Counted from the stretch's first letter, positions 26,199-34,533 are shown. The stretch: 64,000 bases of DNA from Nocardioides humi (GCF_006494775.1 NZ_CP041146.1:1922001-1986000), one strand, 5' to 3'. Translations and numbers: made by a program. The notes: generated from the sequence alone by a model not told the origin.

Positions 26199-28814
26199 TC
26201 AGCCGGCCGGAGTGAGGCGCAGGACGTCCTTGCCGGCGTCCTCGACGGCCTTCTCGGAGAACACCCAGGGCAGGGTCTCTCCGCGCGCCCAGAGCTCGGT
26301 CTGGTCGGTGTAGTGAGGGTGGAAGGCGTGGCCGGAGACGCCGGTGAGATTGATCCACCGCGCGGCGTCGAGGTCGTCCATCGGGACCACCATCCGCATC
26401 GACGGCGCGGTGACCACCTGGTAGCCCTCGCGGGCGTCCCACGCCGTGGCGTTGACCAGCGAGCTGCCGCCGCCGACCTCCCAGCCGCCGCGGTTGAAGA
26501 TCCGCTCGACGATCCCGATGCCGGACTCCCCCAGCGTGGAGGAGCGCAGGTCGAGCTCGTGCAGCGCCCCCCAGGTCCACTCCTTGGCATGGGGCGACTC
26601 GAGGGCGGTGAGCTCGTCGCGGGCCGCCATCATGGCGTCGCGCAGGATGTCCTCGCGCCGCTCGACCTTGTCGTCGGTGCTCACGTCGTCCCACCAGGCG
26701 TTCTTGCCGCGCGGCAGCAGCGCGGTGACGACCGCGAACCAGCGGTCGCCGCCGTCGGGGCGGATCACCTCGGGCAGCTCGTCGGCGAAGGTCCGCTCCA
26801 GCACCTCGCGCCACACGACGTTGAAGTACGCCGCGGCCGCGCTGTCGGCGTCCTGCCGGTAGTTCCACGAACGCAGCAGCCGCTGGCCGTCCGAGTAGTA
26901 GCCGCGGGGCAGGTCGATGTCGAGGAGGTACGGCGTCAGGGCCTCCCCGATCGCGCTGCGGTCGTCGAGCTGGATGGCCGCCATCCTCTCGACGCTGAGC
27001 TCGTCGTCGGCGGCGAGCAGCCGGTTGATCCGGTCCGAGCGGTAGCCGAGGTCCCAGTCGGAGGTGAGGTACGGCGTGTCCCCGCCCGGGTCCGTGACCG
27101 CCTGGTTGGCGGTGGCGATGATCCCGGACGGCGGGTCGAGGACGTGCGGGAGGGAGTCGTACGGCACGAACTCGCCGGTCCAGCCGGTCGACCGCAGCCA
27201 GCCCGCGGCGGGCAGCCGCCCGTCGTTGCCGGGGCGGCGGATGGGCACCAGACCGGTCGCCTGGTACCCGATGTGGCCCTCGGTGTCGGCGTAGACGACG
27301 TTCTGCCCCGGTACGGCGAAGTCGGCGAGCGCCTCGCGGAACGAGTCCCAGTCGCTCGCCCGGTCGAGGGCGAGGAGGGCGTCCGCGGTCGGCCGCGGCG
27401 TCAGCGCCGTCCAGGCCAGCGAGATGGCGTCCTCGCCTGCGTCCTGCGCGTCCGCGACGTCCTCGACCTGGTCGAGCAGGCCGTCGCGGGTGATCTCGAT
27501 CCCGTCCTCGTCGGCGAACCGGGCGAGATCGGAGAGCAGCGGCCCGTGGCTGGTGGAGCGCACGGTGATCTCGACGTCCTCGCCGTCGCGGACCTCGATC
27601 CGCTCGGTGCGGCGGGTCAGCGGGAGCCGCTGGCCGTCGTACTCCCAGGTGTCGCCGCTCACCCGCTCGACGTACAGGTCGGTCACGTCGGGACCGAGGT
27701 TCGTGAACCCCCACGCGATGTGGCGGTTGTGGCCGATCACGACGCCGGGGACGCCGGAGAAGCCGAACCCGGCGACGTCGTAGGGGCACTCGGGCGACAG
27801 CGTGCGGCAGTGCAGGCCGACCTGGGTCCACACGCCGGGCAGCGAGATGCCGAGGTGCGGGTCGTTGGCGAGGATCGGCGCGCCGGTGTCGGTGTGGTCG
27901 CCGTCGACGACCCAGGCGTTGCTGCCGATGCCGTCGCCGCGCCCCAGCAGGGCGGGCACGCCGGCCAGGACGCTGCGCACCCGCGCGAGGGCACGCACGG
28001 TGCCGGTGCCTGCGCCGGCCGGCGCGGGGCGCGACAGGGCCGGGGAGCCGCCGGCGGCGCCGTCCGGCCGGACGATCGGGGCGTGCTCGTCGTACGGGTA
28101 GTCGGGGTAGAGGTCCTTCGCGCGGTCCTCGCCGACGGTCGCGATCGCGAGCGCGCGGCCGATCTCCTCGTCGAGGTTGCCGCGCAGGTCCCAGGCCATC
28201 GCCTTGAGCCAGGCGACCGAGTCGACGGCGCTCCACTTCTCGGGCTGGTAGTCGAGGCCGGTGATGCCCAGCAGGGTGTACTCCAGGGACATCTCGGACG
28301 GCGAGCGGCCCTCGAGGTAGGCGTTCACGCCCTCCGCGTAGGCGTCCAGCGCGCTCCGGGTCGAGGGCCGCAGCAGGGACAGCTCCTTCTCGGCGACGTC
28401 GCGCCAGCCGAGGGTGCGGACGACGAGGTCGGTCTCCAGGCCGGAGTCCCCGAACAGCTCCGAGAGGCGGCCGGCGGTCGCGTGCCGTCGTACGTCCATC
28501 TCGAAGAAGCGGTCCTGGGCGTGGACGAAGCCCTGGGCCAGCATCAGGTCGTGGGTCGAGTCGGCGTAGATCTGGGGGATGCCGTGGTCGTCGCGCACGA
28601 CCCGGACCTCCGCCTCGAGCCCGCTGATCGTCAGCTCGCCGCCCGTCTGCGGCCAGGACCGGCGCACGCCCACGACGGCGGTCGTCAGGCCGGCGATCAG
28701 CACCAGGACGAGCAGCACGCCGATCGCCGCGGTCCATCGCAGCCACCGGGGCCAGGAGGGAGAGGGGCGCTCCGGGGCGTCGGCGACGGTGTCGCTCGGG
28801 TCGTGGTCCACCAT
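26199..28814 (-). CDS. penicillin acylase family protein (Ntn hydrolase)
   Basis: 871-residue precursor of an N-terminal-nucleophile amidohydrolase. A single membrane anchor (about residues 25-50, WTAAIGVLLVLVLIAGL) precedes the alpha chain; autocleavage is expected before Ser298 in GIGSNAWVV, leaving Ser as catalytic nucleophile of the beta chain. VVIGHNRHIAWGFTN and the DPHLG segment are typical of the family. Substrates of relatives include penicillins, acyl-homoserine lactones and other N-acyl compounds; the anchor suggests an outward-facing enzyme. ATG at 28814 is chosen to place the basic/Pro-rich cytosolic tail before the anchor; there is no clear ribosome site. Confidence 0.88.
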   Translation of the reverse strand: MVDHDPSDTVADAPERPSPSWPRWLRWTAAIGVLLVLVLIAGLTTAVVGVRRSWPQTGGELTISGLEAEVRVVRDDHGIPQIYADSTHDLMLAQGFVHAQDRFFEMDVRRHATAGRLSELFGDSGLETDLVVRTLGWRDVAEKELSLLRPSTRSALDAYAEGVNAYLEGRSPSEMSLEYTLLGITGLDYQPEKWSAVDSVAWLKAMAWDLRGNLDEEIGRALAIATVGEDRAKDLYPDYPYDEHAPIVRPDGAAGGSPALSRPAPAGAGTGTVRALARVRSVLAGVPALLGRGDGIGSNAWVVDGDHTDTGAPILANDPHLGISLPGVWTQVGLHCRTLSPECPYDVAGFGFSGVPGVVIGHNRHIAWGFTNLGPDVTDLYVERVSGDTWEYDGQRLPLTRRTERIEVRDGEDVEITVRSTSHGPLLSDLARFADEDGIEITRDGLLDQVEDVADAQDAGEDAISLAWTALTPRPTADALLALDRASDWDSFREALADFAVPGQNVVYADTEGHIGYQATGLVPIRRPGNDGRLPAAGWLRSTGWTGEFVPYDSLPHVLDPPSGIIATANQAVTDPGGDTPYLTSDWDLGYRSDRINRLLAADDELSVERMAAIQLDDRSAIGEALTPYLLDIDLPRGYYSDGQRLLRSWNYRQDADSAAAAYFNVVWREVLERTFADELPEVIRPDGGDRWFAVVTALLPRGKNAWWDDVSTDDKVERREDILRDAMMAARDELTALESPHAKEWTWGALHELDLRSSTLGESGIGIVERIFNRGGWEVGGGSSLVNATAWDAREGYQVVTAPSMRMVVPMDDLDAARWINLTGVSGHAFHPHYTDQTELWARGETLPWVFSEKAVEDAGKDVLRLTPAG

Positions 28815-28855
28815 GGTGGCGTCATTGTGCCGTGCAGGCCCCTCCTGGCGTAGCA

Positions 28856-28882
28856 TTGGCACTCGCCCGGCAAGAGTGCTAG
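28856..28882. promoter_or_regulatory. CIRCE element (HrcA operator)
   Basis: TTGGCACTC (28856-28864), nine bases, then GAGTGCTAG (28874-28882). This is a 9-9-9 inverted repeat matching the CIRCE consensus TTAGCACTC-N9-GAGTGCTAA at all but two symmetric-end bases. It lies 27 bases before the FmdB-family gene and identifies it as a heat-shock (HrcA-regulated) gene. The divergent acylase gene starts 42 bases on the other side. Confidence 0.9.
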
Positions 28883-28909
28883 GGCGAGAGCGCCAAGCGA
28901 GGAACGTCG

Positions 28910-29221
28910 ATGCCCACCTATCAGTACCTGTGCACCGAGTGCGGCCATGCCTTCGAGCAGGTCCAGAAGTTCAGCGACGCCGCCCTCACCACGTGCCCCG
29001 AGTGCACCGGACGCCTGCGCAAGGTGTTCAACTCCGTGGGCGTCGTGTTCAAGGGCTCGGGCTTCTACAAGACCGACAGCAAGTCCGACGGCAAGTCGGG
29101 CGGCACGTCGTCCGAGAAGCCCGCCGCGAAGAGCGACAGCGCGCCCGCCGCGTCGAGCTCGAGCGGCTCGAGCGACTCCTCGGGCTCGACCTCGAGCGCC
29201 GCGGCCTCGCCCGCCTCGTAG
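28910..29221 (+). CDS. FmdB-family zinc-ribbon protein, Ruc-like redox chaperone candidate
   Basis: 103-residue protein. An N-terminal FmdB zinc ribbon has Cys pairs CTEC (residues 8-11) and CPEC (29-32); it is followed by KVFNSVGVVFKGSGFYKTD and a Ser/Lys/Ala-rich disordered tail of about 50 residues. Mycobacterium tuberculosis Rv0991c (Ruc) has the same build, lies in the same neighbourhood, is under HrcA/CIRCE control, and has been described as a chaperone activated by cysteine oxidation. The CIRCE directly upstream here makes a Ruc-like role the best inference. Other FmdB proteins have no known function. Confidence 0.88.
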   Translation: MPTYQYLCTECGHAFEQVQKFSDAALTTCPECTGRLRKVFNSVGVVFKGSGFYKTDSKSDGKSGGTSSEKPAAKSDSAPAASSSSGSSDSSGSTSSAAASPAS

Positions 29222-29275
29222 GACCCCTGTGGATGACGCCGGCAGCCGGCGTCGCGGCGGCCTACCGTCGCCGGC

Positions 29276-29941
29276 ATGGAGCCCCGCGACCCTGACCGCC
29301 CGCCCGCGCGCCGCCCGCTGCGTCGTACCCGCGACGCCCTCGACGAGGTACGCCGCCGGCTGCTGCGCCGGCGCCGGCTGATCGCCGCCCTCCTCCTGGG
29401 CGTGGGGGCCGCCGTCGCCGTCCGCTCCCTCGCGCCGCCGCCCCCGGCCACCGCCGCGGTGCTCGTGGCGGCCCGCGACCTGCCGGCCGGGCAGGCCCTG
29501 GCGCGCGGCGACCTGGTGACGGTGCGGGTGCCGCCGGACGTCGTACCGGACGGGGCGGCGGACGACCCGGTCGGGCGGCGCCTGGCCGCGCCGCTGCGCG
29601 CGGGCGAGCCGGTGACCGACGTGCGCCTGGTCGGGCCGGACCTCGGCACGGCCCAGCCCGCCGGCACCGTGACCGTGCCGGTCCGGCTGTCCGACGCGGG
29701 GCAGGTCGCGCTGCTGACGCCCGGCGACCGGATCACCCTGCTCGGCACCGATCCGCAGGGCCGCACCACCCGGACGCTGGCCCGCGACGCGACCGTGCTC
29801 GCCGTCCCCGACCCGGCCGCGGCGGACGACGGCGCGCTTCCCGGGCGGCTGGTCGTGCTGGCCCTAGATTCGGGCGAGGTGTACCACGTCACGGCCGCGT
29901 CCGCAGCGGAATACGTGACTTATACGTGGAGTCGCAGATAG
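29276..29941 (+). CDS. SAF-domain protein (CpaB/RcpC-like)
   Basis: 221-residue protein. A basic N-terminus (about 35 residues rich in Arg) is followed by a membrane segment at about 36-50 (IAALLLGVGAAVAV) and an SAF domain beginning with VLVAARDLPAGQALARGDL. The C-terminal half has VPVRLSDAGQVALLTPGDRITLLG, typical of RcpC/CpaB proteins of Flp pilus assembly. No other pilus genes are nearby, so it may be a stand-alone envelope protein. It lies between the FmdB gene and mscL, all forward. Confidence 0.8.
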   Translation: MEPRDPDRPPARRPLRRTRDALDEVRRRLLRRRRLIAALLLGVGAAVAVRSLAPPPPATAAVLVAARDLPAGQALARGDLVTVRVPPDVVPDGAADDPVGRRLAAPLRAGEPVTDVRLVGPDLGTAQPAGTVTVPVRLSDAGQVALLTPGDRITLLGTDPQGRTTRTLARDATVLAVPDPAAADDGALPGRLVVLALDSGEVYHVTAASAAEYVTYTWSRR

Positions 29942-30001
29942 TTTTCTGGCCCAAGAGAGGGTCCCGACCTCAACCAGCGCCTCGGGAAAGAGGAGAGATA
30001 C

Positions 30002-30343
30002 ATGTCCGGGTTCAAGAAGTTCCTGCTCCAGGGCAACCTGGTCGACATCGCTGTCGCGTTCATCATCGGTGCGTCCTTCGGCACCGTCGTCACCACCTTC
30101 GTCAACTGGCTGACCGCGCAGATGCCGGACTCCGCCAGCGACGTCTTCAGCAACACCCCGAACTCGTTCGGCGCGTTCCTCAACGCCGTGATCGCGTTCG
30201 TGATCCTGGCCGCCGTCGTCTACTTCCTGGTCGTCATGCCCTACACCAAGGCCAAGGAGCGCTTCTTCCCCGACGAGCCCGAGGCCGAGGCCCCGGACAT
30301 CGTCCTGCTCACCCAGATCCGGGACTCGCTCGCCAACCGCTGA
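30002..30343 (+). CDS. mscL: large-conductance mechanosensitive channel MscL
   Basis: 113-residue homopentameric membrane channel that opens on hypo-osmotic shock. The N-terminal amphipathic helix MSGFKKFLLQGNLVDIAVAF leads into the first membrane helix (IIGASFGTVVTTF); the second membrane helix is FGAFLNAVIAFVILAAVVYFLVV near residues 56-78, then a charged cytoplasmic helix. The length is slightly short of the usual 130-150. GAGGAGA is upstream. The same gene lies in this neighbourhood in M. tuberculosis (Rv0985c). A strong hairpin follows. Confidence 0.97.
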   Translation: MSGFKKFLLQGNLVDIAVAFIIGASFGTVVTTFVNWLTAQMPDSASDVFSNTPNSFGAFLNAVIAFVILAAVVYFLVVMPYTKAKERFFPDEPEAEAPDIVLLTQIRDSLANR

Positions 30344-30367
30344 GCGGCGAGCGCCGAGAGGCAGCGC

Positions 30368-30401
30368 GAGGGCCGGTGGGGGAGCTCCCCCACCGGCCCT
30401 C
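30368..30401. terminator. perfect 17-bp inverted repeat after mscL
   Basis: A 34-base perfect palindrome (GAGGGCCGGTGGGGGAG and its complement) between mscL and the converging small gene, followed by a short T-containing run. A bidirectional terminator is likely. Confidence 0.8.
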
Positions 30402-30420
30402 GATGCTTCTCGGGACGCCG

Positions 30421-30624
30421 TCAGTCGCCGTGGTGGGGCGGGACCTGCGCCTTGAGCCAGCGGTCGCCGGCGCTCTCCCGGACCTCGGGAGGCAGGTCGT
30501 CGCGCTCGTCGGAGGTCACCGCGGGCTCGACGTCGCCGAAGATCTCGGCCAGCCGGCGCCGGCGCTCCCACTCGCTCTGCGGGTGCTCGCTCTGCGGGTG
30601 CTCGCTCTGCGGGTGCTCGCTCAT
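30421..30624 (-). CDS. small hypothetical protein with SEHPQ repeats
   Basis: 67-residue hydrophilic protein of unknown function. The N-terminus contains three exact SEHPQ repeats encoded by three identical 15-bp units, followed by EWERRRRLAEIFGDVEPAVTSDERDD and a Trp-containing C-terminus (GDRWLKAQVPPHHGD). The conserved-looking part is residues 18-67, which resembles short actinobacterial proteins of unknown role. It starts 19 bases past the stop of the LCP gene on the same strand and may share its transcript. Confidence 0.7.
   Translation of the reverse strand: MSEHPQSEHPQSEHPQSEWERRRRLAEIFGDVEPAVTSDERDDLPPEVRESAGDRWLKAQVPPHHGD
30571..30615. repeat. three perfect 15-bp tandem repeats
   Basis: CTCGCTCTGCGGGTG occurs three times head to tail (30571-30585, 30586-30600, 30601-30615), encoding the SEHPQ repeats of the small protein on the minus strand. 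The unit length keeps the frame, so copy number can vary without breaking the gene. Confidence 0.95.
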
Positions 30625-30643
30625 CGGGTCCGCCGGGTCCGGC

Positions 30644-31993
30644 TCAGGTGCACAGGCCGGCCGCGGCCCGGCCGGACTCGCTGAGGCCCTCGGGGGTCGC
30701 CGGCGGGGTCTGCGTGTCGTCGCCGGGCGTGCCGTCCGGCGTACCGCTGGCCGTGTCGGAGGGCGTCTCCGTCGGGCTCGCGCCGGCGCCGCCGGTCGCC
30801 GACGGCGAGCCGTCGGGGTTGTCGCCGGCGCTGAGCGCGTCCTTGAGGAACTCCGCCGTCAGCGGCTTGTCCTGGCGGACCAGCCGCCACAGCTTGTCGA
30901 CCTCGGGGGTCCACTCGATGCCGGAGCTCACCTTGCTGGAGTAGACCCACGGCGTGGTGATGAACTTGATGTTGTCGGCGCCGATGCCCTGCGCGGTGAC
31001 GGCCAGGTCGGCCATCTGCGCGATGCCCTTGAAGTCGGTCTGCAGCGACGACGTGGCGGCGTTCATGAAGCTGATCAGCCGGTCGGGCCGGGCGAGCATG
31101 CCGGCCGTGAGCGCCTTGTTGATCATCGAGCCGATGAAGGCCTGTTGACGCCGGGTGCGGTTGGGGTCGGTGCCGTCGCCGATCCGGTAGCGGGCCCGGA
31201 CGTAGGTGAGCGCCTCGTTGCCCTTGATCTCCCGGGTGCCGGCCTTGAGGTGGATGTTGCGCACCTCGTCGTCGATGTCGTCGGGGATGCAGACTTCGAC
31301 CCCGTCGAGGGCGTTGACCATGTCCTTGAACTGGTTGAAGTCGACGACGACGTAGTTGTCGATGCGGATGTTCGTGACCTGCTCGAACTGCTGGATCGTG
31401 CACGCCGGGCCGCCGTACGCGAAGGCGGCGTTCCACTTGTCGTACCCGCTCGCGGCCCGGATCTTGCTGCCGTCCTCCTTGGTGCACTCCGGCCGGATCA
31501 CCGCGGTGTCGCGCGGGACGGAGATGCCGTAGGCGAACTCCCTGTTGGCCGAGAGGTGGAACAGGATCGTGGTGTCGGAGAGCCCGTTGGTCGACTCGCC
31601 GTCGATGCCGTTGCCCTCGCCCGCGCGGGTGTCGGAGCCCATGACCAGGATGTTCATCGGCTCCCGGGGGCCGGCGACGTCCTCCTTGTCGGGGCGGTTG
31701 GTCAGCTGGTTCGACACGTCCTGCCGGTCGATATTGCCGTTCCAGTTGTTGTAGACCAGGACCACGCCCAGACCGGTCGCCAGGCCGAGCGACAGGAGGC
31801 TCGCGGCGATCACCTTGAAGACGGTCTTGCCCGGCTGCGGCGCCTTGCGCCGTCCCCCGGCGACCCGTCGTCCCCGCCCGCCCCGCTCCGCGCGGGGACG
31901 ACGGCGGTCCCGGTCGGCCCGTGAGGTCGGCACCCGGCGCGCGCGGCTCCCCGGCGTCGCGTCGGCGCGCCCGGTCTCAACGTCCTGCGTCAT
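30644..31993 (-). CDS. LytR-CpsA-Psr (LCP) family cell-wall glycopolymer ligase
   Basis: 449-residue membrane-anchored enzyme attaching glycopolymers (arabinogalactan or teichoic-acid type) to peptidoglycan. A long Arg-rich cytosolic tail (1-55) precedes one membrane segment (about 58-82, VFKVIAASLLSLGLATGLGVVLVY). The LCP domain starts with MNILVMGSDTRAGEG near 113 and carries GISVPRDTAVI, the KWNAAFAYGGPA segment, DFNQFKDMVNALDGVEVCIP and YVRARYRIGDGTDPNRTRRQQAFI, with the conserved Arg residues that bind the polyprenyl pyrophosphate. The C-terminus is Pro/Thr/Gly-rich and extracellular. Confidence 0.94.
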   Translation of the reverse strand: MTQDVETGRADATPGSRARRVPTSRADRDRRRPRAERGGRGRRVAGGRRKAPQPGKTVFKVIAASLLSLGLATGLGVVLVYNNWNGNIDRQDVSNQLTNRPDKEDVAGPREPMNILVMGSDTRAGEGNGIDGESTNGLSDTTILFHLSANREFAYGISVPRDTAVIRPECTKEDGSKIRAASGYDKWNAAFAYGGPACTIQQFEQVTNIRIDNYVVVDFNQFKDMVNALDGVEVCIPDDIDDEVRNIHLKAGTREIKGNEALTYVRARYRIGDGTDPNRTRRQQAFIGSMINKALTAGMLARPDRLISFMNAATSSLQTDFKGIAQMADLAVTAQGIGADNIKFITTPWVYSSKVSSGIEWTPEVDKLWRLVRQDKPLTAEFLKDALSAGDNPDGSPSATGGAGASPTETPSDTASGTPDGTPGDDTQTPPATPEGLSESGRAAAGLCT

Positions 31994-32206
31994 GGATCAC
32001 CTGGTCGTGTGGCCGCTCGCGGCGGATGGTCGTGGCTCGACTGCGCTGCCGAGTCAGCGGCCGGTCGGCACCGGTGGTACCACGCCCACCGTACGGACCG
32101 CACCAAGCACGGCGGCGAGTCGTCACCATTGTCACCGCTCGTCTCCTCTCGACCCAATCCGGCCCCGCCCAACTGGACCTGACAAGATGGACCCTGACAC
32201 ACCTAC

Positions 32207-32279
32207 GCCCCAGTAGCTCAGTGGATAGAGCAGCCGCCTCCTAAGCGAAAGGTCGCAAGTTCGACTCTTGCCTGGGGCA
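32207..32279 (+). tRNA. tRNA-Arg (anticodon CCT)
   Basis: 73-nt tRNA: acceptor GCCCCAG/CTGGGGC, D-arm GCTC/GAGC, T-arm GCAAG-TTCGACT-CTTGC and anticodon loop CTCCTAA (CCT, reading AGG). No CCA is encoded. The anticodon stem is odd: positions 29-31 pair with 39-41 but 27-43 (G-A) and 28-42 (C-A) do not pair. Its 3' end faces the second catabolic cluster. Confidence 0.92.
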
Positions 32280-32301
32280 CGCGACGTTACCCTTGGCACC
32301 C

Positions 32302-32586
32302 GTGGACGTCTTCCTGCTCTGGCACGTCCGACACGCCAGGAACGTGGATGGATCGCCGATCGAGCATCGCGACGAGTCGGGAGAGCTGCTCATCGACGAG
32401 GAGTACGACGACGTCAAGGTGATCGGGATCTATTCGACCGCGGACGCCGCGATGGCCGCCATCGAGCGCGCTCGACTTCGCGAGGGCTTCCGCGACGAGC
32501 CCGACTGCTTCGTCGCGGACGCCTACACGCTCGACGCGGACCGCTGGACCGACGGGTTCGTCAGCATGCCGGTCCAGGAGGACTGA
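32302..32586 (+). CDS. small conserved-type hypothetical protein
   Basis: 94-residue acidic soluble protein beginning MDVFLLWHVRHARN, with a central DVKVIGIYSTADAAMAAIERARLREGF helix-rich stretch and an ending DRWTDGFVSMP. The pattern of a strand, then DVKVIGIYST and a helix, followed by aromatic residues, is that of small homologues of unknown function annotated only as hypothetical in many bacteria. GTG at 32302 is preferred to a TTG nine bases earlier; neither has a clear ribosome site. It sits directly after tRNA-Arg. Confidence 0.72.
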   Translation: MDVFLLWHVRHARNVDGSPIEHRDESGELLIDEEYDDVKVIGIYSTADAAMAAIERARLREGFRDEPDCFVADAYTLDADRWTDGFVSMPVQED

Positions 32587-32821
32587 CGAGCCCTCCGCTC
32601 AGCGCAGCCGCAGAACCACGCCGCGACACCGGTCCGGCCGGATCGGCGCGTTCGGCCTGTGGGTGGGATCGTCTCGCGTGTACGTCGTCACCGTGGTGAC
32701 GGGGGTCGTTGCCATGTCGATCTCCCGCGTGGCGGACTGGGCCGATGCGCGGTTCGTCCTGCTGCGGAGGCGTTGAGTCCGCGCACCCCGGCCACACGGC
32801 GGCGCGCCGGGCGCGAGCCCT

Positions 32822-33621
32822 TCAGACGGTGCCGAAGAACTTGACGCGCTCGACGTCGCCGAGCGTCAGCGACGCACGCGAGGTGATGGCCACCAGGGCT
32901 CGGCCGATGCGCTCCATGCCCTCCTCGTTGAGGCGCTCCAGTGGTGCGACGAAGGTCGCCAGCCCCTCGAAGCCGTTGCTGCTGGTGACGGGCGCGCACA
33001 CGCCACCGACGCCCTCGTGGAACTCGCCGCGATCGACGGCGTAGCCCCGCTGCAGCGTGGTCTCCAGCTCCTCCGCGTAGACCTTCGGGTCGGTGATCGA
33101 CTTGTCGGTGTAGCGGGTCAGCTTGGTGGGGGCTTGACGCCGGCCCAGGCGAAGTAGACCTTGCCCCACGACGAGGCGTCGAGCGGGACGCGGCCGCCGA
33201 AGGGCATGGCGACATTGGTCCGGCCCGCGCGGTGCGAGTTCAGCACGAGGAAGGTGTCGCCCCAGGGGACGGCGACCGCGGAGGTGACGCTGAGCTCGGC
33301 GGCGGCGTCGACCAGCTCCATCCAGGTGGCTCGGTAGACCGGTGTCGAGCGGGCGAAGCCGGCGCCGAGGTAGAACACCTGCGGCCCGAGCTCGTACCTC
33401 TTGTCCTGCACCTGGAGGACCATCGACTCCTTCAGCAGATGGCTGAGGATCGAGTGCGCCGAGCTGGGGGCGACGCCGATGGCCTCCGCGATCGCCGTCA
33501 GCGTCATCGGCCCGTTGGCGTTGCGCAGCGCACCCAGGACGGCGACGGCCTTGCCGATCGCGCTGTTGTTCACGGTCTGGGCTTGCGACACCATGTCGTC
33601 CGAAGCCTTGCGTGCGGCCAT
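32822..33621 (-). CDS. IclR-family transcriptional regulator (one frame break)
   Basis: 266-residue regulator after restoring one base. The N-terminal winged helix has AVAVLGALRNANGPMTLTAIAEAIGVAPSSAHSILSHLL; the C-terminal effector domain has GRTNVAMPFGGRVPLDASSWGKVYFAW and, past the break, GYAVDRGEFHEGVGGVCAPV and a closing GRALVAITSRASLTLG. The break is in the G run 33128-33132, one base short. ATG at 33621 has AGGAG five bases upstream. As the only regulator in the second catabolic zone, it is the prime candidate to bind the GAATC-type repeats found in its promoters and its own upstream region. Confidence 0.85.
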
Positions 33622-33750
33622 GGCACTCCTCACATCGGTCCGAGACGCCGACTGCGGCGGACCGTGCCCGGACCCGACGGCGGCGCGAAATAGGTTCCAT
33701 TCATCTGAATCTGATTCTAGACTATCCCAGCCGCGTCCGATGGCCGACAT
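33622..33750 (-). promoter_or_regulatory. IclR gene upstream region with GAATC-T-GATTC repeat
   Basis: GAATCTGATTC at 33707-33717 is a perfect 5-1-5 inverted repeat about 90 bases upstream of the regulator's ATG, fitting autoregulation. Related repeats occur at 41115-41137, 47534-47545 and 58499-58509. Confidence 0.45.
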
Positions 33751-34533
33751 TCACCGCACGTGGAACTCCGGCTCGCGTCGCTCCTGCGCCGCCCTGACCC
33801 CCTCGGCGAAGTCATCGGTCCGCATCAGCGCCACCTGCTCGGCCAGCTCGTGGGCGAGAGCGGCGTCGACCTGCTCGGCCAGGTCGCTCCCGCGCAGCGT
33901 ACGCCGGATGCTGGCCACCGCAAGGGGGGCGCACCGGGCGATCTCGCCCGCCCAGGCGACGGCCTCCGCCCGGAGCGAGTCGGCCGACTCGCTCACCCGG
34001 TCGAACAGGCCGAGCTCCCCCGCCTCCCGGCCGTCGAGCGTGCGGCCGGAGAGCAGCAGCCCCGCGGCGCGCTGCCGCCCGACGGCGCGCGCGAGGGTCA
34101 CGCTGAGGCCGAAGCCGTGGTGGATGCCGATCCGGGCGAAGTTCGCCGCGAGCCGGGCATCGGGCGCTCCGACCCGGAAGTCCGCGGACATCGCCAGGCC
34201 GAGCCCGCCGCCGATCGCGGCGCCCTGGACCGCGGCCACGACCGGCGGGCCGGCGGCGAAGAGCCGGAGGCCCTGCCGGTAGATCGCGGCCACGGTCGCC
34301 TCGACGTCGCGCGCGTCGCCGAAGTCCAGGCCCGCGCAGAAGTGGCGCCCCGCCGAGCACAGCACGATCGCCCGAGCGCGGTCGGCAGCGAGCTCGGCGT
34401 AGGCGTCGGCGATCTTGCCGATCAGGACGGCGTCGAAGTAGTTGGACCGGCCGCGGCCGAACTCCACGACGGCGACCCCGCGGTCGTCGACCTCGACGGA
34501 GACCACCGCATCGCTCGTCTCGCCCGTCGTCAC
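33751..34533 (-). CDS. enoyl-CoA hydratase/isomerase family protein
   Basis: 260-residue crotonase-fold enzyme. Oxyanion-hole segments are GRHFCAGLDFGD near residues 62-73 and VQGAAIGGGLGLAMSADFRV near 103-122. The usual first catalytic Glu position lies in the RIGIHHGFGLS stretch, where a His pair replaces it, so the reaction may not be simple hydration. GTG start at 34533. It is the last gene of the reverse operon that begins at 40052 or 41091, or follows from it after a 66-base gap. Confidence 0.86.
   Translation of the reverse strand: MTTGETSDAVVSVEVDDRGVAVVEFGRGRSNYFDAVLIGKIADAYAELAADRARAIVLCSAGRHFCAGLDFGDARDVEATVAAIYRQGLRLFAAGPPVVAAVQGAAIGGGLGLAMSADFRVGAPDARLAANFARIGIHHGFGLSVTLARAVGRQRAAGLLLSGRTLDGREAGELGLFDRVSESADSLRAEAVAWAGEIARCAPLAVASIRRTLRGSDLAEQVDAALAHELAEQVALMRTDDFAEGVRAAQERREPEFHVR

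Noticed and set aside
26186..26206. A 10-bp inverted repeat at the end of the cyclo-ligase gene as a terminator
   Set aside because: The arms are separated by one base, so the full stem cannot form a normal loop, and it overlaps the stop codon; it could still contribute, but evidence is weak.
26313..28853. An 846-codon open frame antisense to the penicillin acylase gene
   Set aside because: It is a shadow of the GC-rich third positions of the real gene; the product is low-complexity Arg/Gly/Val-rich with no domain, while the opposite strand has a complete Ntn-hydrolase.
32620..32776. A short plus-strand frame ending near 32776 with a hydrophobic stretch (VYVVTVVTGVVAMSIS)
   Set aside because: No start codon with a ribosome site and no recognisable family; could be a remnant but cannot be supported.
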